This document shows positions 28,619-35,773 of a stretch of 64,000 nt of DNA, piece by piece. The stretch is taken from positions 1,031,893 through 1,095,892 of the forward strand of contig NZ_SRMF01000001.1 of assembly GCF_004768465.1 (NCBI RefSeq). The letters are read 5' to 3'. The position numbers and the translations under genes are program-made. The notes beneath the pieces were generated by a model. It was not told where the DNA came from. It worked only from the letters and a program-made list of their open reading frames with translations, and searched no databases. How positions within the stretch are numbered: the stretch's first letter is position 1; every line of letters starts with the position of its first letter. This stretch comes from Natronospirillum operosum (GTDB taxonomy: Bacteria > Pseudomonadota > Gammaproteobacteria > Pseudomonadales > Natronospirillaceae).

Positions 28619-29110
28619 TCAGGCTGTCAGTTGCTGATACATCACATAGGCATCCACATCGCCCTGCTGCGGATGCCTGAACGCGCCCGGCAGCGTGCCC
28701 ACGATCTCGAAACCGTGTTGCTGCCACAGGCGCACAGCGCCGCTGTTGGTCGACGCCACAAAGTTGTATTGCATGGCGTCATAACCCAGTTCCCGCGCCA
28801 GTTTCATACTGTGCCGGCAGAGTGCCGATGCCACCCCCTGACCGCGCGCCGCCGCAGCCACGATATAGCCGCAGTTGCAGACATGGCGGCCCGGGCCCGG
28901 CTGGTTCGTCTTCAGGTAATAGGTGCCAAGCAGGCTGCCGTCGTCCCCGGTCATGACCAGAGTCCGTCGCGGCAGGCGGGTCCAGTAGGTCTGTGCGTCC
29001 TGTTCGCTGATGGCGGGCTCGACGGCATAGGTATCGCCGGCCCGAAACACAGAATGCAGAATGGGCCAAAGGGCGGGCCAGTCTGCATCCTGATAGTCGC
29101 GTATCGTCAT
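28619..29110 (-). CDS. GNAT family N-acetyltransferase
   Basis: 163 residues with the acetyl-CoA binding motif A (CGYIVAAAARGQGVASALCRH, R-G-x-G-x-A) near residues 80-100 and a preceding beta strand LLGTYYLK. The acceptor is unknown. It begins 11 bp after phhB and is probably co-transcribed with it. Confidence 0.87.
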   Translation of the reverse strand: MTIRDYQDADWPALWPILHSVFRAGDTYAVEPAISEQDAQTYWTRLPRRTLVMTGDDGSLLGTYYLKTNQPGPGRHVCNCGYIVAAAARGQGVASALCRHSMKLARELGYDAMQYNFVASTNSGAVRLWQQHGFEIVGTLPGAFRHPQQGDVDAYVMYQQLTA

Positions 29111-29121
29111 CGATGGTCCAG

Positions 29122-29463
29122 TCAGTCTGCGGCCAGTTGATCCGTGCGGGCAGCCATCACGAAGTCATTGCGATGCAGCCCCCTGATCTTGTGGCTCCAC
29201 CAGGTCACCGTGACCTTGCCCCATTCCAGCAGAATTTCCGGATGATGCCCTGAGTCTTCAGCCGCATCGGCGACCCGGTTGGTGAAGGCCTGGGCAGCCC
29301 GGAAATTGCGGAACTTGAATTCACGTTGCAGCATCAGGATGCCATCGCGGGTGATGGGCGTCCAGTCCGGGATATCACGGATCAGCTCGCGCAGTTCCGC
29401 CTCCGAGACCTTCGGCGCATCGGCCCGGCAGGCTTCGCATTTCTCTTCGTGCAGTGCGGTCAT
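29122..29463 (-). CDS. phhB: Pterin-4a-carbinolamine dehydratase
   Basis: 113 residues. Recycles the 4a-hydroxy-tetrahydropterin made by phenylalanine hydroxylase. The GHHPEI motif and downstream tryptophans and Asp fit the PCD family, in the form lacking the canonical TTHD (here [13 protein letters not shown]). An excellent AAGGAG lies 8 nt before the ATG. In pseudomonads phhB follows phhA directly; here 741 bp of repeats separate the two. A second PCD gene is at 38843. Confidence 0.92.
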   Translation of the reverse strand: MTALHEEKCEACRADAPKVSEAELRELIRDIPDWTPITRDGILMLQREFKFRNFRAAQAFTNRVADAAEDSGHHPEILLEWGKVTVTWWSHKIRGLHRNDFVMAARTDQLAAD

Positions 29464-29607
29464 TGGTATGTCTCCTTTCGCTTGTCATGGCCAGCACCGC
29501 GCACGATGGTGGCTTGTTTGTGGGCTGTGGAACATGCCGCCTTTTGGTCTGGCGCTAATCGGGCCGTCGCCAAGGTCAGTGTCGTAGCCCATGCCGCCTG
29601 ATGGCGG

Positions 29608-29700
29608 GGTGCACTGAGTTGCAGACACGCAAAAAACGTCGTCCCTGACAGCTCGACTGCGCACATCCCTGTGCGCAGACGGTCTGCAACTCAGTGCACC
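29608..29700. repeat. 93-bp hairpin element with perfect 19-bp inverted ends
   Basis: GGTGCACTGAGTTGCAGAC at 29608-29626 is the exact reverse complement of 29682-29700. Inside is a second perfect hairpin CTGCGCAC / GTGCGCAG (29657-29678). The left subterminal 31 nt is shared, inverted, with the right subterminal part of the 161-bp element downstream. Confidence 0.85.
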
Positions 29701-29790
29701 ACCGCCCGGCGGCCGCGCCATTGCAGGCTACTTTCAATGGGCGGCTGACGCCGCCATCGGCCAGGGGGCTGGCCTCCTACGTAACATAAC

Positions 29791-29894
29791 CACCGTAGGA
29801 TAGCCGGTCCGACGTTTCGGCCCCGTGCACGATGGGCCACACAGGCACCGTAGGAGAGCCGGTCCGACGTTTCGGCCCCGTGCGCGATGGGGCC
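29791..29894. repeat. Tandem pair of 48-bp repeats
   Basis: Two near-identical copies, 29791-29838 and 29846-29894 (period 55), each running CACCGTAGGA, GCCGGTCCGACG, TTTCGGCCCCGTGC, CGATGGG. They differ at about three positions. Confidence 0.85.
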
Positions 29895-29929
29895 GCAGGC
29901 CCGAACCACAATAGGAGTCGCCTGCCGGG

Positions 29930-30090
29930 CATAGGTCCTGTGAGACCGTTTGCGGCCAGGGACAAAATTGCCGGGAGCAATTTTGCACGAGCGCAGCGAG
30001 CCCGCAGGGTCAGGCCCAGGGACGGGCCTGATACTCGCCGCAACCGAGCTGTCATGGATGACGTATTTTGCGTGTCTCACAGGACCTATG
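29930..30090. mobile_element. 161-bp MITE-like element with perfect 17-bp terminal inverted repeats
   Basis: CATAGGTCCTGTGAGAC (29930-29946) and its exact complement (30074-30090) bound a core with two more hairpins, CAAAATTGC / GCAATTTTG (29963-29985) and TCAGGCCC / GGGCCTGA (30010-30031). No coding capacity. The flanking blocks are nearly contiguous in the related locus at 37369-37408, which therefore resembles an empty site. Mobility is inferred; no transposase gene is in the window. Confidence 0.55.
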
Positions 30091-30213
30091 CCCGAGCGTG
30101 GCGACGGTCCGACTGACACCAAGCCATCAGGCGGCCTTGGCAACCAAATCGGACTCACAGGACCTGTATCCGAGCGTGCCGACGGTCCGACTGGCACCAG
30201 GCCATCAAGCTGC
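30076..30213. repeat. 60-bp direct repeat, 78-bp period, running into the phhA stop codon
   Basis: Copies at 30076-30135 and 30154-30213 agree at roughly 52 of 60 positions (CTCACAGGACCT, CGAGCGTG, CGACGGTCCGACTG, GCCATCA). The second copy includes the phhA stop and its last two sense codons. The first copy overlaps the right end of the 161-bp element. Confidence 0.8.
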
Positions 30214-30999
30214 GTTCCTGGGCGGGAACCTGGGCTCGTACAGCCCCAGTTCCATGGCCTGGTGCACCAGCTTCATGATGTCCATGTCGGCAATTTCGAA
30301 CAGCTGCTCGACATGGCTCAGCGTATAGTAGATCGGCTGCATGATGTCGATGCGATACGGCGTGCGCAGCGCATCCAGCACATCCAGCGGACAGCGCTCC
30401 GGCTGGTCGCTTTCCATCGCATACAGCGTTTCGCCCGGCGAAGACAGAATACCTCCCCCGTAGATGCGCCGCCCCTGCGGCGTTTCCAGCAGCCCAAATT
30501 CCACAGTGAACCAGTACAGCCGGGCCAGATAGGCCCTCTCCTTGGGCTCCGCATGCAGCCCCAGTTCACCATAACGGGCGGTAAAGTGCCCGAAGGCAGG
30601 GTTGGTGAGCAGCGGGCAGTGACCGAAGATCTCGTGGAAGATATCCGGTTCCTGCAGGTAGTCGAACTCCTCCCGGGTGCGGATAAAGGTGGCCACCGGA
30701 AACTGCCGGTTGGCCAGCAGACGGAAGAACTCGTCGAACGGGATCAGCGCCGGCACCTGAGCCGTTTCCCAGCCCGTGGCGGCGCGCAGTACCTTGTTGA
30801 CCTCCTCCAGTTGAGGAATGCGATCCGGCGGCAGATCGAGCAGCTCCAGTCCGCGCAGATACTCGTCACAGGCCCGTCCCGGCAGATTGACCTGCTGGCG
30901 GGCCATCAGGTCGTGCCAGATCCGGTTCTCTTCGTCTGTCCAGTCGATAAAGCCATTGGCATCCGGTGTCCTGGATACATACTTGCTCTGCTTACCCAT
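30205..30999 (-). CDS. phhA: Phenylalanine 4-monooxygenase
   Basis: 264-residue iron- and tetrahydropterin-dependent hydroxylase converting phenylalanine to tyrosine. Iron ligands are visible in FHEIFGHCPLL (two His) and FTVEFGL (Glu), with the RTPYRIDIMQP segment typical of bacterial enzymes. It resembles P. aeruginosa PhhA along its length, including the last residues (FPPRNAA). Of two ATGs, 30999 was preferred: GGAGG is 9 nt before it but only 3 nt before the other (31005). Last gene of the hppD-hmgA-fahA-phhA unit; 16 bp after fahA. Confidence 0.95.
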   Translation of the reverse strand: MGKQSKYVSRTPDANGFIDWTDEENRIWHDLMARQQVNLPGRACDEYLRGLELLDLPPDRIPQLEEVNKVLRAATGWETAQVPALIPFDEFFRLLANRQFPVATFIRTREEFDYLQEPDIFHEIFGHCPLLTNPAFGHFTARYGELGLHAEPKERAYLARLYWFTVEFGLLETPQGRRIYGGGILSSPGETLYAMESDQPERCPLDVLDALRTPYRIDIMQPIYYTLSHVEQLFEIADMDIMKLVHQAMELGLYEPRFPPRNAA

Positions 31000-31015
31000 G
31001 GTCATGGACCTCCAG

Positions 31016-32050
31016 TTAGCGTTGTCTCGGCACCCCCGCAGCGGCTTTCACCACCTGCTGGTCAATGGTGCCAAAGATGTTGTTATTGTTTTCGTCACGC
31101 ATCTCGATACGAATGCGATCGCCAAAAGTCATGAACGGCGTCGCCGGCTTGCCGTCGCGAATGGTCTCGATCATTCGCACCTCGGCAATACAGCTGTAGC
31201 CGACCCCCCCTTCGGCAATGGATGTGCCGTACTCCGTGCCCTGCTTGTTGGACACGGTACCGGACCCGATGATGGTGCCTGCACCCAGTCGACGCGTGCG
31301 GGCGGCATGCGCCACCAGCCGGGCAAAATCGAAAGTCATGTCTTCACCGGCGTTGGGGCAGCCGAATGCTTCGCCGTTGTAGGTTGACAGCAGCGGCAGA
31401 TGTACCTTGTGACCTTCCCAGTGCGGCCCCAGTTCATCAGGTGTGACCGCTACCGGCGAGAAGGCCGTCGCCGGTTTGGACTGGTAGAAACCGAAGCCCT
31501 TGGCCAGCTCGTTCGGGATCAGTCCGCGCAGCGACACGTCATTGACCAGCATCAGCAGGCGAATATGATCTCCTGCCCGCTCGGCGCTGACGCCCATCGG
31601 CACATCATCGGTCACCACCGCGATCTCGCCCTCGAAATCGAGCCCCCACTCGTCGGACAGGCAGTCAATGGGCTCCTGCGGGCCCAGAAAGTCATCCGAA
31701 CCGCCCTGATACATCAACGGATCTTCCCAGAAGCTGGGCGGCATCTCGGCGCCGCGCGCCCGGCGCACCAGTTCCACATGATTGACATAGGCACTGCCAT
31801 CGGCCCAGTGATAGGCCCGCGGCAACGGCGATGCACAGGCGCTCTGGTCGAACGGCTCGGTACCATCGACACGACCGGCATTGAGGTCGGCATAGACCGC
31901 CTCCAACTGCGGCGCCAGCGCCGACCAGTCATCCAGCGCGGCCTGCAGGGTGGGCGCGATCTCCGGCACGGGCACAGCCCGGTCCAGATCCTGACTGACC
32001 ACGACCAGTTCACCGTCACGCCGCCCATTCATTCGGGTTGCCAGTTTCAT
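31016..32050 (-). CDS. fahA: Fumarylacetoacetate hydrolase
   Basis: 344 residues; cleaves fumarylacetoacetate to fumarate and acetoacetate, the last step of tyrosine degradation. The FAH fold shows in DFEGEIAVVTDDVP (metal-binding Glu), LLMLVNDVSLRGLIPNE and GTIIGSGTVSN. It is shorter than the mammalian enzyme (about 420) and matches the bacterial form found beside hmgA. A strong GGAAGGAG lies 7 nt before the ATG. Its start overlaps the hmgA stop by 4 bp. Confidence 0.92.
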   Translation of the reverse strand: MKLATRMNGRRDGELVVVSQDLDRAVPVPEIAPTLQAALDDWSALAPQLEAVYADLNAGRVDGTEPFDQSACASPLPRAYHWADGSAYVNHVELVRRARGAEMPPSFWEDPLMYQGGSDDFLGPQEPIDCLSDEWGLDFEGEIAVVTDDVPMGVSAERAGDHIRLLMLVNDVSLRGLIPNELAKGFGFYQSKPATAFSPVAVTPDELGPHWEGHKVHLPLLSTYNGEAFGCPNAGEDMTFDFARLVAHAARTRRLGAGTIIGSGTVSNKQGTEYGTSIAEGGVGYSCIAEVRMIETIRDGKPATPFMTFGDRIRIEMRDENNNNIFGTIDQQVVKAAAGVPRQR

Positions 32051-33186
32051 TTGCGGTCTCCTTCCAGCCAGCTGTAAACGTACTGCTCATCCTCGACCCC
32101 ATGCAGCGCCGGGGCGACATCCAGGGCATCCCGTGTGTCCAGCATGACGGCGACATCATCGGCAAAGGTCTTGGGTTTCTCCTGCGCGGACCTGAACGCC
32201 TTCGGATGCGGCCCGTGGGTGAACCCGGCCGGATGGAAGGTCACCATGCCGGCTTCGATGTTGTCGCGGCTGAAGAAATCACCGGCGTGATAGAACAGCA
32301 CTTCGTCATAGTCGTCATTGTTGTGATAGAACGGCAGCTTGAGCGCACCCGGGTCACTCTCGACCGGTCGCGGCACAAAGGTGCAGACCACAAAGCGCGG
32401 CGCTACAAAGGTGGTATGGGCCGAAGGCGGCAGATGGTAGCGGTGGCTCATCAGCGGCCGAATGTCGCGCCAGTTCAGTCGCACCGGCGCCAGATCACCG
32501 TGCCAGCCGACCGCATCCAGCGGGTTGAACGGATAGGTGATCACCGACACCTGATTGTGCCGCTTGACCTGAATCTGCCAGGTGTCTTCGGAATACTGAT
32601 CACGGAAGCGATCGTTGATCTCGGGCACATCCAGGCAGGCCGGATCGAAGATGGCATGGTTGCCCACCAGGCCCTTTTCCGGCAGTTGATAGCCACCGTT
32701 GGTCGCCTCGATCATCAGGATCTGCATGGCCTGTGACGGCTCCAGCCGCCAGGCCGTGGAGCGCGGCAGCACGCAGTAGTCGCCCGCGCGCAGCGTCAGA
32801 TGTCCATAGTCGCAGAACAGCTCGCCTTCACCACTGTGCACAAACAGCAGATCATCACCATCGGCATTGCGCACCAGAAACGGCATCGCCGTCGCGCAGT
32901 GCCAGAGCCGATAACGACAGTGGGCGTTGAACAGCAGATCCGGCGCCTCCCAGGGCGACTCCCGATCGACCCCCAGCAACTGGTTCAGGTCAAAGGCACG
33001 CGGGCGCAGCGGGCCGGACCAGTCGATCCAGCCGGTCGGTGCATGCCGATGGTGAAAATGCGTTGCCGGCCCGAAGAAGCCACTGCGACCGGCTTCGCGC
33101 TCGTAGATGGCCGCGTCGGGAAAATCGGCATGGGCCTGCCGCGAGGCCGTGCCCTGGCGCAATGGAAAGCTGATGGGCTTACGCAT
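32047..33186 (-). CDS. hmgA: Homogentisate 1,2-dioxygenase, short form
   Basis: 379 residues; opens the ring of homogentisate to maleylacetoacetate with non-haem iron. Two cupin halves; likely metal-site sequence is LPFYHNNDDYDEVLFY (His, Glu) and FHPAGFTHGPHP (His). Canonical HmgA proteins have about 430-440 residues, so this belongs to the shorter divergent branch. It overlaps hppD by 8 bp and fahA by 4 bp. No maleylacetoacetate isomerase is recognised in the window. Confidence 0.9.
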   Translation of the reverse strand: MRKPISFPLRQGTASRQAHADFPDAAIYEREAGRSGFFGPATHFHHRHAPTGWIDWSGPLRPRAFDLNQLLGVDRESPWEAPDLLFNAHCRYRLWHCATAMPFLVRNADGDDLLFVHSGEGELFCDYGHLTLRAGDYCVLPRSTAWRLEPSQAMQILMIEATNGGYQLPEKGLVGNHAIFDPACLDVPEINDRFRDQYSEDTWQIQVKRHNQVSVITYPFNPLDAVGWHGDLAPVRLNWRDIRPLMSHRYHLPPSAHTTFVAPRFVVCTFVPRPVESDPGALKLPFYHNNDDYDEVLFYHAGDFFSRDNIEAGMVTFHPAGFTHGPHPKAFRSAQEKPKTFADDVAVMLDTRDALDVAPALHGVEDEQYVYSWLEGDRK

Positions 33187-34267
33187 CGCTCAGCACTCCC
33201 CGGCGGATCTGATCTTCCTCGATGGACTCGAACAGGGCCTTGAAGTTGCCTTCACCGAAGCCTTCATTGCCCTTGCGCTGAATGATCTCGAAGAAGACCG
33301 GACCGATCACCGTCTTGGTGAAGATCTGCAGCAGAATGCCGTCCTTCAGCGGCGCCCCGTCGATCAGGATCTTCAGCTCACGCAGGTCTTCCAGCGGTTC
33401 GCTGTGGCCCGGCACGCGGTTCTCCACCTTGTCGTAGTAGACATCCGGCGTATCCATGAAGTCCATGCCGAGCTGACGCAGATCGCGCACAGTCTGGTAG
33501 ATGTCGTCTGTGCTCAGGGCGATATGCTGAATGCCCTCGCCGTTGTATTCACGCAGATACTCGGCGATCTGCGACTTGTCGTCGTGCGACTCGTTGATCG
33601 GGATGCGGATCTTGCCGCAGGGCGCCGTCATGGCCCGGCTCAGCAGGCCTGTCAGCTTGCCTTCGATATCGAAATAGCGGATCTCGCGGAAGTTGCCGAT
33701 GTCTTCGTAGAAGCCAGCCCACTTGTCCATGTTGCCGCGATGCACATTGTGCGTCAGGTGGTCCAGCGTATGCAGGCCGACCTGATGGCCTTCCATCTTT
33801 TCTTTCCAGCCGTCATGGAAGATAAAATCGACATCATAGATGCTGTCACGGCCGTAGCGGTCGACAAAATAGAGCACACTTTCACCGATACCGTAGACCC
33901 CGGGAATATTCAGTTCCATCGGGCCGACTTCGCTCTGGAACTTCTTGGCGCCCTTGGACACGGCATATTCCAGCGCATGAGCAGCGTCCGCTACCCGGAA
34001 TGCCATACCACAGACACTGGGTCCGTGGACACGGGCGAACTCTTCCGCCTGCGATTGCGGCTGCGCATTGATAATGAAGTTCACATCACCCTGCTTGTAC
34101 AACCAGGCCTGCTTGGAGCGGTGCCTGGCCACCTCGGTGAAGCCCAGCTTTGTGAACAGATCCTTCAGGTCGGCAATGCCCTTGTCATCGGCCGCTGTAT
34201 ACTCGACAAATTCGAACCCGTCGGTACCCAGCGGATTGATATTTTTTTCTTGCGCCTGGTCAGTCAT
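33179..34267 (-). CDS. hppD: 4-hydroxyphenylpyruvate dioxygenase
   Basis: 362 residues; converts 4-hydroxyphenylpyruvate to homogentisate. Two VOC-type halves, with iron ligands expected in LHTLDHLTHNV (His), EGIQHIALS (His) and GPVFFEIIQRKG (Glu). ATG 34267 was chosen because AAGAGG stands 9 nt before it and the earlier in-frame residues do not look like family sequence. First gene of the catabolic operon; a TyrR-like box lies 130-145 bp upstream. Confidence 0.95.
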   Translation of the reverse strand: MTDQAQEKNINPLGTDGFEFVEYTAADDKGIADLKDLFTKLGFTEVARHRSKQAWLYKQGDVNFIINAQPQSQAEEFARVHGPSVCGMAFRVADAAHALEYAVSKGAKKFQSEVGPMELNIPGVYGIGESVLYFVDRYGRDSIYDVDFIFHDGWKEKMEGHQVGLHTLDHLTHNVHRGNMDKWAGFYEDIGNFREIRYFDIEGKLTGLLSRAMTAPCGKIRIPINESHDDKSQIAEYLREYNGEGIQHIALSTDDIYQTVRDLRQLGMDFMDTPDVYYDKVENRVPGHSEPLEDLRELKILIDGAPLKDGILLQIFTKTVIGPVFFEIIQRKGNEGFGEGNFKALFESIEEDQIRRGVLSDA

Positions 34268-34393
34268 AATCCGCAACCTCTTGCTGGCAATGGAACGTAC
34301 AGTTGATACGAGTGATTTCTCTCTATTTAAGTCATTCGGGCTGCACATTGCATGGGGTGACCTCATGACGAATGATCAGCCTGAGGCGTCAAT

Positions 34394-34411
34394 CGTAAAC
34401 CTGGGGTTACA
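34394..34411. promoter_or_regulatory. TyrR/PhhR-like operator upstream of hppD
   Basis: On the minus strand TGTAACCCCAGGTTTACG, close to the TyrR box TGTAAA-N6-TTTACA. PhhR, the pseudomonad TyrR homologue, controls phenylalanine and tyrosine genes. The box overlaps a perfect 8-bp hairpin, CCTGGGGT / ACCCCAGG (34400-34424). The rest of the 244-bp divergent region (34268-34511) shows no convincing promoter. Confidence 0.5.
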
Positions 34412-34511
34412 GCAGCACCCCAGGCAGGGAACACACCGAATTCTCAAAAAACGTACATAATTGTTAACAAACAGACACAGGGTTGCGCTCTGCGACTCGC
34501 CTGAGAGGCCT

Positions 34512-35747
34512 ATGACCACCGACACAGCATCCACAGCAGCCAGCACAGCACCAGGTGGCGGCCCCCGCCACCATGTGCACCGGGACCAGACCGACTACAC
34601 CCTGCTGGGCACCGCCCACGTATCCAGGGCCAGCGCGGAAGAAGTGAGGGCGCTGATTCGCTCCGGCGAGTTCGATGCGGTTGCCATCGAGCTCTGCCCC
34701 AGCCGCTATCAGTCCATGGTGGACCCGGATGCGCTGGCGCGACTGGATCTCTTTCAGGTGATTCGCCAGGGCAAGGCCGGCCTGGTGGCGGCCAATCTGG
34801 CGCTGGGCGCCTTTCAGCAGCGTGTGGCCGAGGAATCCGGCATCGAGCCGGGTGCGGAAATGAAGGTGGCCATCGAGGAAGCCCGGACCGCCGACCTGCC
34901 GCTGTGGCTGATCGACCGTGATGTCGGCACGACACTGCGGCGCGTCTACCGCAATGTGCCCTGGTGGCAGCGTTCCGGCCTGATCATGGGCCTGCTGGGC
35001 AGTGTGATCTCGCGCGAGAAGATCACCGCAGAGGATATCGAGCAGTTGAAGGAAGGCGATGTACTGACCTCGACCTTCCGCGAGTTTGCCGAGGAAAGCG
35101 AGGCCATTTATACGCCGCTGATTACCGAGCGTGATGAGTTCATGGCCCTGCGCCTGCTGCAGGAAAATGCCCGGGGCGAGAAACAGCGTGTGCTGGCGGT
35201 GGTCGGTGCCGGGCATCTCGAAGGCATGCAGCAGTTTCTGCGTGACAGCCCTGCCGGGCCGCATCCGGCACAGCGCATCAGCCAATTGAATGAACAGCCC
35301 CGTTCCAGTCGCTGGCCCAAGGCCATCCCCTGGGTAATTGCAGCCCTGATCATCACTGGCTTTGTCATCGGCTTCAGCCGCAGCTCCGACCTGGGCTGGC
35401 AACTGATCACCGACTGGTTCCTGATCAACGGCACCCTGACTGCGATCGGCACCGCCATCGCCCGCGGACACCCGATCACCATCCTGGCCGGTTTTCTGGC
35501 CGCGCCCTTTACCTCACTGAACCCGACCATTGGCGCCGGCTTCGTGGCGGCAGCGGTGGAAATCATGGTGCGCAAGCCCAGAGTGCATGATTTCTCGCAC
35601 CTGCGGGAAGATGTGGTTCACTTCACCGGCTGGTGGAAGAACCGGGTATCACGCACTCTGCTGGTGTTCATCTTTGCCTCTCTGGGTTCCATGGCCGGTA
35701 CCTATGCCGGCGGCTTCCGCATTGCCGGCCTGCTGACTGGCGGCTGA
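34512..35747 (+). CDS. TraB/PrgY (TIKI-like) family membrane protein
   Basis: 411 residues. The soluble N-terminal two-thirds begins with the family GTAHVS motif (about residue 35) followed by IELCPSRY, and has VVGAGHLEGM near residue 240. The C-terminal third has three to four membrane helices. Family members are proposed metalloprotease-like proteins (pheromone shutdown protein PrgY, eukaryotic Tiki); the bacterial substrate is unknown. ATG 34512 has GAGAGG shortly before it. Converges on kynU with 26 bp between. Confidence 0.85.
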   Translation: MTTDTASTAASTAPGGGPRHHVHRDQTDYTLLGTAHVSRASAEEVRALIRSGEFDAVAIELCPSRYQSMVDPDALARLDLFQVIRQGKAGLVAANLALGAFQQRVAEESGIEPGAEMKVAIEEARTADLPLWLIDRDVGTTLRRVYRNVPWWQRSGLIMGLLGSVISREKITAEDIEQLKEGDVLTSTFREFAEESEAIYTPLITERDEFMALRLLQENARGEKQRVLAVVGAGHLEGMQQFLRDSPAGPHPAQRISQLNEQPRSSRWPKAIPWVIAALIITGFVIGFSRSSDLGWQLITDWFLINGTLTAIGTAIARGHPITILAGFLAAPFTSLNPTIGAGFVAAAVEIMVRKPRVHDFSHLREDVVHFTGWWKNRVSRTLLVFIFASLGSMAGTYAGGFRIAGLLTGG

Positions 35748-35773
35748 TGCTGGCGGCAGCTCGGGCAGACCTC

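Larger units (their letters stand above)
29593..30213. repeat. Mosaic repeat cluster between phhB and phhA
   Basis: The 741-bp gap 29464-30204 holds no credible gene. From 29593 it consists of stacked repeats: outer 13-bp inverted repeats GCCGCCTGATGGC (29593-29605) and its complement (30123-30135), two hairpin elements (29608-29700 and 29930-30090), a tandem pair (29791-29894), and a further tandem pair reaching the phhA stop codon. A 31-nt segment at 29625-29655 recurs inverted at 30045-30075 with 28 of 31 matches. Open frames here are repeat-derived. Bases 29464-29592 carry only the phhB ribosome binding site and no other recognised element. Confidence 0.85.

Noticed and set aside
29791..29894. 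CRISPR array
   Set aside because: Only two copies with a 7-bp gap, no array of unique spacers and no cas genes in the window.
29608..30090. Integron attC sites as an explanation for the hairpin elements
   Set aside because: The ends do not carry the GTTRRRY / RYYYAAC core pair and there is no gene cassette between elements.
29691..30197. Minus-strand open frame of about 168 codons, and overlapping ones on both strands, in the phhB-phhA gap
   Set aside because: Their repetitive translations come from the tandem and inverted DNA repeats; no start signals or family resemblance.
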